A program made the position numbers and the translations under genes. From contig JAIXWR010000015.1 of the NCBI GenBank assembly GCA_027491155.1, positions 152,269 to 216,268 of the forward strand: a DNA stretch of 64,000 bases. The letters run 5' to 3'. Positions 9,327 to 17,151 of this stretch are shown here, piece after piece. Under the pieces are notes generated by a model. That model saw only the letters and a list, made by a program, of their open reading frames with translations, was not told where the DNA came from and did no database searches. Numbering within the stretch: the stretch's first letter is position 1; the number at the start of each line of letters is the position of its first letter. The stretch comes from Verrucomicrobiaceae bacterium. Lineage in GTDB: Bacteria > Verrucomicrobiota > Verrucomicrobiia > Verrucomicrobiales > Akkermansiaceae.

Positions 9327-9854
9327 ATGTCCGCCCTGTCCCCCGAACCCTCGGATGAATGGTTGCTCGGCGCCTTGGAGCGCTACGAGAAGCCGCTTCT
9401 CAAATACGCGCTGGGGCTTTGCGGCGACCGGGAGCTGTCGCGCGACACCGTGCAGGACACTTTTCTCAAGCTGGCGGCCGAGTCGCGGGAAGAGCGGCCC
9501 CAGAACCTTCCCGCCTGGTTGTTCAGCGTTTGCAGGAACCGGCTGATCGATGTCCGCCGCAAGCAGTTCCGTCTGGTCCCGCTGGAAGACGGGCACCTGG
9601 AACAGGAACACGACGGGGTGCCGGCGCCCTCGGCGAGGATCGAGGCGAGCGAGCAGGCGGCATCGTTGCTGCGGATGGTGGACTCGCTTCCGGAGCGGGA
9701 GCGCGAACTGGTCCGCCTGAAATTCCAAGCCGGGCTCAGCTACCGCGAGATCAGCCACATCACGGGGATCACGGAGGGGCATGTCGGCTACCTGCTGCAC
9801 CATGCGGTGAAGTCGATGCGCGACCAGTGGCGAAAGGAGGGCCACGAGCGATGA
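9327..9854 (+). CDS. ECF-type RNA polymerase sigma factor
   Basis: 175 residues. Region 2 is visible near 20-85 (KYALGLCGDRELSRDTVQDTF, then PAWLFSVCRNRLIDVRRKQ) and region 4 near 110-165 (LPERERELVRLKFQAGLSYR, HITGITEGHVGYLLHHAVK). The separation and lack of region 3 fit ECF sigma factors. The stop overlaps the next gene, which carries an anti-sigma-like N-terminus, so the pair is very likely co-translated and functionally linked. A 195-bp non-coding gap lies upstream; no clear promoter was identified in it. Confidence 0.93.
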   Translation: MSALSPEPSDEWLLGALERYEKPLLKYALGLCGDRELSRDTVQDTFLKLAAESREERPQNLPAWLFSVCRNRLIDVRRKQFRLVPLEDGHLEQEHDGVPAPSARIEASEQAASLLRMVDSLPERERELVRLKFQAGLSYREISHITGITEGHVGYLLHHAVKSMRDQWRKEGHER

Positions 9855-11815
9855 AAGAGCCGGGCGATGCCGATGCATTCGAGCGGCTGCTGGCGGAATC
9901 GCTCGATCCGGGCGAGATCGGATTCCGCGCCGACGAAAAGGAAGAGATCCTGGCGACCGCCGGGTTCATGGATTTGCTGGCCCGGGCGCTGGATCCCGGG
10001 GAGATCTCCTTCGACGAAGAGCGGCGGCGCGAATTGGTCGCCCGGCTGACGCTCGGGGTGAAGGAAGAGGAAGTCACGGCATGGGCGCTCGGGGAGCTGG
10101 AGAAGGGACGACGCGATGGCTTGGAGCGGCGGATGGCGGCCGATGAGGCGATGAGGCTCGAGGCGCTGGCGATCCGGAACTTCTGCAACCGCGCCCAGCT
10201 GTTGCTTCCTCCCGTTCCGGTGCCGGGCTGGTGGGAGAAGCGGCGCTTGCGCAGGATGTTTTCCGGGAGCCGGGCCGATAGCCGCTTGCTATGGCTGGCG
10301 GGAGCGGCGGCGGTGGCCATGGCGCTGACCTTGTTCCAGAGACCGGTGGCTCCCGTGGTGCCGGACCGCGTCGTTTCCGGCGTCGGGGAGCAACCGGAAT
10401 CCGGCAGCGTGACCGCCGCCTTGTCCGGCGCTGGCCGGACGGTGGGAAGCGGGAAGGAGAACTCGCAGGACCTGCCGGGGATTCAGCCGACGGCCCGGGG
10501 AACGGTTCGTCCGGGGCCGGCCGTTCCGTTGACCTTTGCGGAGCTGCCGCCGGCAGAGGAGGAGCCCGCCTTTTCTTTCGAGGAAGCCCCGGAGCCGCCG
10601 TCGATGGCCACGGAGTTCACCGGCCGGCCGGTGGATCTGGAGCAGCTCTTTGCTTTCCGGCCCGCAGACCGCGCCGGAAGCCCGCGATGGGAGCAGGGGG
10701 CGACGACCCGGGAGATCGAGTCCGATCCGGTCTTGCTCGCCAGCCTGGAGGGCAGCTCGCCGATCCAGAACCCCCGGTGGACTTCGGGCGGCCGGGAGCT
10801 GGTCGAGACGGCGTTCGCGATTGCCCGTGCCAACGGGGTGGATGCGGATCCGGACGGCGATCCGGATACCGGGCCGGAGGTGGGAGCGAACGAGGGGGCT
10901 GCGGCGGCGCCGGAACCGGGCTCGCTCGTGCTCTCGCAGTCCCAGCCCTATCTTCTGTCCGCCCTGCTGCGCGGTCCGGTGTCCGGAAGGCCGGATCTTT
11001 CGGGGGCGGGCGAGGGAATCTGGATGTCCGCGGATTTCCAGACGATGGACCTCAATCTGCCTTCCGGAAAAGGCGGGGTGGAATCGGACTCGTGGCGGAT
11101 CGAGGCCGGGATGTCCTGGCTGCTTTCGCCGTCCTGGCAAGCCGGCGTGTCGGTCGCGGGGATCGATTCGCGCTTCGAGGTGCCCGGGTTCGGGAGCGTG
11201 GACGCCGAAGGCGCGGCCTTGTCCTGGTCGCTGGACTGGCGCAAGGACGGCTATCACGCGGCGCTGACCCATACCTTCGGCGCCTTCGATCAGGACCTGC
11301 GGCGGACGAGCGGCGGGGTGATGCAGCCGGCGGATCAGGATGCCACGGCGCAACTGCTTTCGCTGTGGTTTTCCCGCGAATTCGAAGCGGGTGCATGGGT
11401 CCATGGACCGGTGGCGGGATTGGAAGGCTCGTGGGGCTCGCTGGAAGGATATCAGGAACCTTTCCCCGGAGGAACGGGCATGGCGGGGCGGGATTTCGGG
11501 CTGATGACCTCGCTGGTCGGCTGGCAGTTGGCCGGGCACCATGAAACGGCGGCCGGCGACTGGATGCCGCACGCGGTCGTGGGCTGGCGGCACCGGGCGG
11601 TCCTGGCGGATGCCGCCATGTTCCAGAGCGGTCCGGCGGGGAATTTCGCGGTGGAGCCGGTGCTGCCGGAGCGCGATTCCCTGCTGCTTGAAGGAGGCCT
11701 GCGCTGGGTGCCGCCGGGCGGGCGGCTGGTTTTCGACGCGGTTTCCAGCACCGAGTGGCGGGACGGCGGGGATTCGGAAAACAGCCTTTTTCTCAAGCTC
11801 CGCCTTCAATTTTGA
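9851..11815 (+). CDS. Anti-sigma-like protein fused to C-terminal autotransporter-type barrel
   Basis: 654 residues from the ATG overlapping the sigma stop (ATGA). Residues 1-130 are cytoplasmic-type, with VTAWALGELEKGRRDGLERR and an Ala-rich helix as seen in Verrucomicrobial/Planctomycetal anti-sigma proteins. A preceding duplicated motif reads LAESLDPGEIGF and LARALDPGEISF. Basic residues (EKRRLRRMFSGSRADSR) precede one membrane segment at about 146-162. Then comes a Pro/Glu-rich linker (about 165-370) and a C-terminal region of amphipathic strands (IWMSADFQTMDLN, WLLSPSWQAGVSVAGIDSRF, GYHAALTHTFG) ending in SLFLKLRLQF, the form of an autotransporter barrel. If read correctly, one chain links a cytoplasmic sigma binder to the outer membrane. 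There is no N-terminal signal peptide. Confidence 0.8.
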   Translation: MKEPGDADAFERLLAESLDPGEIGFRADEKEEILATAGFMDLLARALDPGEISFDEERRRELVARLTLGVKEEEVTAWALGELEKGRRDGLERRMAADEAMRLEALAIRNFCNRAQLLLPPVPVPGWWEKRRLRRMFSGSRADSRLLWLAGAAAVAMALTLFQRPVAPVVPDRVVSGVGEQPESGSVTAALSGAGRTVGSGKENSQDLPGIQPTARGTVRPGPAVPLTFAELPPAEEEPAFSFEEAPEPPSMATEFTGRPVDLEQLFAFRPADRAGSPRWEQGATTREIESDPVLLASLEGSSPIQNPRWTSGGRELVETAFAIARANGVDADPDGDPDTGPEVGANEGAAAAPEPGSLVLSQSQPYLLSALLRGPVSGRPDLSGAGEGIWMSADFQTMDLNLPSGKGGVESDSWRIEAGMSWLLSPSWQAGVSVAGIDSRFEVPGFGSVDAEGAALSWSLDWRKDGYHAALTHTFGAFDQDLRRTSGGVMQPADQDATAQLLSLWFSREFEAGAWVHGPVAGLEGSWGSLEGYQEPFPGGTGMAGRDFGLMTSLVGWQLAGHHETAAGDWMPHAVVGWRHRAVLADAAMFQSGPAGNFAVEPVLPERDSLLLEGGLRWVPPGGRLVFDAVSSTEWRDGGDSENSLFLKLRLQF

Positions 11816-11910
11816 GCCCGCGCGTTTTTTTTCCAAGGACCATGCCCCATCCCCGTCATGCTTTGCGAGCCGGACGATCCCGGCCTGAAATTCCTCCCTC
11901 AACGAACCCC

Positions 11911-12753
11911 ATGAAGCCAACCCTGCTCCTGTCCGCCTTCCTGATCGCCTGTGGCACCCGCCCGGTTTTCTCGCAGGAATCCGTGTTCATCCTGCCTTTC
12001 GTCCCGGTCGAGAAAGAAGTCCCGGCAGACGAAGAGCCCGGCGAAGAGGAAAGCACCGGCGAGGAGTCGGGCGACGAGGGCGAGGTTCCCGAGATCATCG
12101 AGGACCCGGCACCGGACAACTGGTTCCCCGGCGGCTGGGATCCCGACTGGGTGAAGCGCGGCGACGACCCGAACGTGATTTTCTACACCACCGGTGGCGT
12201 TGACGAAGACCCGGTGCTCGATCCGCACGACGAGGCGATCGAGATCGACCCGGTGATCTATCAGACCGGTGTTCCCGCCGCGCCGAAGCAGTCGCGCAAG
12301 GCGAAGAAGGCGGCGCTGGCGGCCGACATCGCCGACGGTTGCGCGGTGACCTTCGAGGAACTGGATGCCGACGACAGCGGCAGCCTGGACGCCGCGGAAT
12401 TCTCGGTCCGCCGCCCCGGCGCGGCGAAGGCGAACACGAAGGCCTTCCGCCGCGCGGACAAGAACCGCAACGGCCTCCTTTCCCTCGCCGAGTTCAAGAA
12501 CAAGGGTTCCGTGCCGCTGGTCATGCCCGCCTCGCTCGACGTGCTCGAGGCCCACGACGCCCGGCTTTCCTTCAACGCGCTGGACTTCGACGGCAACGGC
12601 TTCCTGACCTTCGGTGAATTCACCTCCGTCCTGCGGCCCTCCGGTCCGGGCGTGCTCGAAGCGATCTTCGGCGAGGCCGACCGAAACGGCGACGGCAAGA
12701 TCAGCTTTGCCGAATACACCCACCGCCAGGTCCGCCCGGCGGGGGTGGAGTGA
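11911..12753 (+). CDS. Secreted EF-hand protein with acidic N-terminal region
   Basis: 280 residues. A signal peptide (KPTLLLSAFLIACGTRPVFS) is followed by a very acidic segment (about 35-70, EEPGEEESTGEESGDEGE) and a WFPGGWDPDWVKRGDD patch. The C-terminal half has four EF-hand loops: DADDSGSLDAAEF, DKNRNGLLSLAEF, DFDGNGFLTFGEF and DRNGDGKISFAEY. It therefore probably binds calcium outside the cytoplasm. It follows the sigma/anti-sigma pair by 95 bp and ends at a terminator, so it may be a target or member of that unit. The exact biological role is unknown. Confidence 0.82.
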   Translation: MKPTLLLSAFLIACGTRPVFSQESVFILPFVPVEKEVPADEEPGEEESTGEESGDEGEVPEIIEDPAPDNWFPGGWDPDWVKRGDDPNVIFYTTGGVDEDPVLDPHDEAIEIDPVIYQTGVPAAPKQSRKAKKAALAADIADGCAVTFEELDADDSGSLDAAEFSVRRPGAAKANTKAFRRADKNRNGLLSLAEFKNKGSVPLVMPASLDVLEAHDARLSFNALDFDGNGFLTFGEFTSVLRPSGPGVLEAIFGEADRNGDGKISFAEYTHRQVRPAGVE

Positions 12754-12774
12754 TTTGTGGGTTGCTCTTGGCAC

Positions 12775-12806
12775 AGGCCGCTTCCTTCCGGGGAAGCGGC
12801 CTTTTT
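12775..12806 (+). terminator. Rho-independent terminator
   Basis: An 11-bp inverted repeat (AGGCCGCTTCC / GGAAGCGGCCT) with loop TTCCGG is followed by a T-run. It lies 21 bp after the EF-hand gene and closes that transcription unit. Confidence 0.9.
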
Positions 12807-12889
12807 GTTTCCGTGGAGAATGGCCCCGAGGGCCCGCAATCTTGACGCGATTTGTCGTTAGTCCAAGCTTCCAGCATTCAACATCCGCC

Positions 12890-13249
12890 ATGAAGGCTTG
12901 CATCCTCGCTACAATCCTTCTCCCCACCGTCCTTCCTTCCGCCGCCGGCGAATCTACGGTCGAAGAATTCGAGGCGCGGGCGGTGAATCAGGAAGAGTCG
13001 GCGGAAAAACTCACCAAGCTGCCCGCATGGCCGGCAGATGAGAAGACGGGAGTGGCGAAGGACGAGATCATCATCCTCGTGAAGGCGGATGGTGGAATCG
13101 TGGTGGAGGGAAGGCGGTTCAACCTCGAGGGTTTGAGGATTCTCCTCAAGCAACGGGCGGATCTTCCCGGAAAGCCGAACGTGAAAATCCGCGGAGACGC
13201 GAAGGTCAGCTACCAGCGGATCGCCGAAGTGATTGAGGCTTGCCGGTAG
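12890..13249 (+). CDS. ExbD/TolR-like periplasmic domain protein
   Basis: 119 residues. The ATG at 12890 gives a short hydrophobic N-terminus (KACILATILLPTVLPSAAGE) that reads as a signal peptide more than the usual ExbD membrane anchor, because the cytoplasmic charged patch with the essential Asp is missing. The C-terminal 65 residues match the ExbD/TolR periplasmic fold: IIILVKADGGIVVEGRRFN, LRILLKQRADLPGKPNVKIR, DAKVSYQRIAEVIEACR. No ExbB/TolQ gene is adjacent. It cannot by itself couple proton flow as ExbD does, so a regulatory or binding role is inferred. Confidence 0.72.
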   Translation: MKACILATILLPTVLPSAAGESTVEEFEARAVNQEESAEKLTKLPAWPADEKTGVAKDEIIILVKADGGIVVEGRRFNLEGLRILLKQRADLPGKPNVKIRGDAKVSYQRIAEVIEACR

Positions 13250-13406
13250 ACCGGTTCGGCGGAGCATTCGCTTGGGGGCCGGGTAAAGCGCTGGACGGGT
13301 TGGCCACGGCGGCGTGACGAGCTTTCGTCGCCCGGAGAAGAGCCTGGCCCGTTGGTTGCGGCCGTGGATACCCCCGACGCAAGCCGGCTCCCTATGGGAA
13401 TCGGAC

Positions 13407-13446
13407 TTGACGCTCGTAGCGGTTGGCTACAATTTTGTGCTACAAT
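13407..13446 (+). promoter_or_regulatory. Putative promoter/operator of the toxin-antitoxin pair
   Basis: TTGACG (13407-13412) and TACAAT (13428-13433) form a sigma-70-like pair with a 15-bp spacer. The octamer GCTACAAT occurs twice (13426-13433 and 13439-13446), the second copy overlapping the antitoxin start codon. A start point near 13440 would give an almost leaderless message. Binding of the antitoxin to the repeat is inference. Confidence 0.4.
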
Positions 13447-13696
13447 GAAGGTCGCGACGGTCCGAGATCTGAGGAACCACTACAAAAGCGTTTTGCGGTG
13501 GGTCAGTGCCGGGGAAGATGTGCTCATCACCCAACGGGGCGTCGTCATCGCCAGGCTGAGCCCGGAAAGCGCCCAGACGGCTCAAGTGATCGACTGGGCA
13601 TCCAGCCCCGAAGTGCTGCGGGACCGCAGCGGGGATCCCGTTTTGAGTGCCGAGCAATCGGCCGAGATTCTTGCGGAGGCTGGCGGCCGATGGTGA
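13445..13696 (+). CDS. Phd/YefM-type antitoxin
   Basis: 83 residues. The N-terminus KVATVRDLRNHYKSVLRWVS then GEDVLITQRGVVIARLSP is the DNA-binding Phd/YefM fold; the C-terminal half (EVLRDRSGDPVLSAEQSAEI) is the flexible toxin-binding part. The ATG at 13445 was chosen because the family starts there and the candidate promoter is immediately upstream. Translation is coupled to the toxin by a 7-bp overlap. It should neutralise the PIN ribonuclease and repress its own promoter. Confidence 0.88.
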   Translation: MKVATVRDLRNHYKSVLRWVSAGEDVLITQRGVVIARLSPESAQTAQVIDWASSPEVLRDRSGDPVLSAEQSAEILAEAGGRW

Positions 13697-14124
13697 TCGC
13701 CTGTGATACCAGCTTCCTCTTTTCACTCTACGGAAGCGATGCGAATAGCCAAAAGGCGGTGGTCTGGTCGGCCCGAAACACGAGGCCGCTCCACCTCAAC
13801 AGCCTGACTCATTTCGAGTTCGGGAATGCCTTGAGGTTTTCCGAGTTCCGAAAGGCCATCCCGGCGGGTTACGCTGCCCGGTATTGGGCTGGATTCGAGG
13901 CTGCCATCGCTCAAGGCCGGTTGATCGTTGCCACCTCCAATCTCGCCGATGTGGTCGACGAGGCCAGGCGCCTGTCCTCCCTGCGCACGCTCGCAGGAGG
14001 TCACCGGGGATTCGATATCCTCCATGTGGCAAGCGCCCTGAAAATGAATGCGACCCATTTCCTCACCTTCGACGGGAACCAGCGGAAGCTCGCCGAGGAA
14101 GAAGGTCTGGTGGTGCCGGTATGA
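13690..14124 (+). CDS. PIN-domain toxin (VapC-like ribonuclease)
   Basis: 144 residues with all four acidic positions of a PIN active site: D6 (MVIACDTSFL), E43 (LTHFEFGNALR), D109 (RGFDILHVASA) and D128 (FLTFDGNQRKLA). It overlaps the antitoxin gene by 7 bp. VapC toxins cleave tRNA or rRNA using Mg2+. The length and HEFGNALR-type motif resemble PIN toxins paired with Phd-type rather than AbrB-type antitoxins. Codon use is slightly less GC-rich than its neighbours, consistent with a mobile addiction module. Confidence 0.9.
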   Translation: MVIACDTSFLFSLYGSDANSQKAVVWSARNTRPLHLNSLTHFEFGNALRFSEFRKAIPAGYAARYWAGFEAAIAQGRLIVATSNLADVVDEARRLSSLRTLAGGHRGFDILHVASALKMNATHFLTFDGNQRKLAEEEGLVVPV

Positions 14125-14160
14125 TTGGCCAAAGCACCGGCTTCTTCGTTCGGTGACTCG

Positions 14161-15789
<1,629 letters not shown>

Positions 15790-15839
15790 GGCGGGGGTGT
15801 AGGGGACTCGGCGACCCGGGGCAAGACCCAAGGCGGAGG

Positions 15840-16922
15840 GTGAAATTGACTTTCAAGCAGCGGCGCGGTGCAGTCCGTGGCGTGGATCCGGTGACACGGC
15901 GGCTGATATCGCGGCGCGGCTTCCTGGCCGCTGCGGGCGGGAGTCTGCTGGCTGGCGGCTGCGTGATGGCGTCGGGCGGAACGTGGCCGGCCGCCCGGGT
16001 CGATGCGATCGCGCGGCGGGACGGCGGTCGCGGCTGGGCGGCTTGGGAAGGGAACTCGCGGGTCGCGGGGTGGCAGAGCGGTAAGGAAGGTCCGGCGCTC
16101 AGCATCACGAAATCGCTCGCCGCGCTGGCGGCGGCGAAGGCGGCGGACGAGGGATGGCTTTCGGAGCGCGAGACCGTGGCGGACACGATCCGGGAATGGA
16201 GCGGCGATTCCCGCAAGTCGCGGATCACCGTGGCGATGCTGCTGCAGCAGACGGCCGGACTTGAAGCCGGGGTGGCGGCGCTTTACCGGGATCCGGCGGA
16301 CAAGGGGCGCAACGCGATCGCCCTGCGTGCGGTGGACGAGCCGGGCAGCGTCTTCCGCTACGGTCCGGCCTGCTGGGAAGTGCTGGCGGAACTGATGCAG
16401 CGGAAGCTCTCGGCGCGGGGAGATTCTCTGGAAGGCTTCCTTCATCGCGCCGTGATGTCGCCGCTCGACCTGGGCAGCCCGAAGTGGCGCTCGGATGGAA
16501 AGGGCCGCTTTTTCCTTTCGACCGGCGCGGAGTTGAGCGTCGTGGAACTGGGCAAGCTGGGCCGGGCGATCGCGGCCTTGCTGCGCGGCGAAAGCGCGGG
16601 CGGCATCGGTGTCGGGCACTTCGCGGCGATGATCCGGCCGTCGGCGTTGAACCCGATGTTCGGCGGCGGGCTTTGGCGGAACGTCCATGCGAGAAAGTCC
16701 GGCGCGGTGGAGATCGAGGTGGAGGACGTGCTGGATCCGCCGCGGAACCGTGAGTTTTGGAAGAACGCGTGCCTTTCCACGAAGCATCCGGCGGACCTGG
16801 TCGCTCTGGTCGGTTCGTCCGGCCGGCGGGTCTTTATCTGGCCGTCGCAGGACCGGGTGGTCGCACGGCTCGGCGTGGCAGCGAGCTGGAAGGACCGGCC
16901 GTTTCTGGAGTCGCTGGTGTGA
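15840..16922 (+). CDS. Serine hydrolase of the beta-lactamase/penicillin-binding fold, Tat-exported lipoprotein
   Basis: About 360 residues. The N-terminus has a twin-arginine signal (TRRLISRRGFLAAAGG) followed by a lipobox (SLLAGGC), so it is probably exported folded and lipid-anchored. The catalytic SxxK is SITKSLAAL; the rest (TVAMLLQQTAGLEAG, AVDEPGSVFRYGPACWEVL) matches class C beta-lactamase-like esterases. Start is uncertain: GTG at 15840, 15882 or 15891 are all in frame and all precede the Tat motif. Substrate unknown; peptidoglycan-peptide or ester hydrolysis are the family options. Confidence 0.82.
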   Translation: MKLTFKQRRGAVRGVDPVTRRLISRRGFLAAAGGSLLAGGCVMASGGTWPAARVDAIARRDGGRGWAAWEGNSRVAGWQSGKEGPALSITKSLAALAAAKAADEGWLSERETVADTIREWSGDSRKSRITVAMLLQQTAGLEAGVAALYRDPADKGRNAIALRAVDEPGSVFRYGPACWEVLAELMQRKLSARGDSLEGFLHRAVMSPLDLGSPKWRSDGKGRFFLSTGAELSVVELGKLGRAIAALLRGESAGGIGVGHFAAMIRPSALNPMFGGGLWRNVHARKSGAVEIEVEDVLDPPRNREFWKNACLSTKHPADLVALVGSSGRRVFIWPSQDRVVARLGVAASWKDRPFLESLV

Positions 16923-16956
16923 GCGACGGGCTATCGCCTGTAGTCCGATGAAGCGT

Positions 16957-17151
16957 TCACGCCATCGGCTGATACGGCTCCCAGCCGAGGAACTCGTGCT
17001 TCTTCGCCTGCGCTTCATCCCATGAGGCGGCGTCGACCGACCAAATCAAGCGGGCCGCGTCACCGCGGTCCGGATGGAGGCCCGCATCGTCGGCGGGAAA
17101 GAACGCGTACTCGCCGTCCGCTTCGGAGTGCCAGAGTTCGTAGCGTTTCAT
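16957..17151 (-). CDS. Small conserved hypothetical protein
   Basis: 64 residues: starts KRYELWHSEADGEYAFFPAD and ends AKKHEFLGWEPYQPMA. Its ATG overlaps the kinase stop by 4 bp (ATGA), so it is translated with the kinase. The aromatic-rich, soluble sequence resembles short orphan proteins seen in several phyla; function unknown. Its coupling suggests a link to the sigma/kinase operon. Confidence 0.75.
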   Translation of the reverse strand: MKRYELWHSEADGEYAFFPADDAGLHPDRGDAARLIWSVDAASWDEAQAKKHEFLGWEPYQPMA

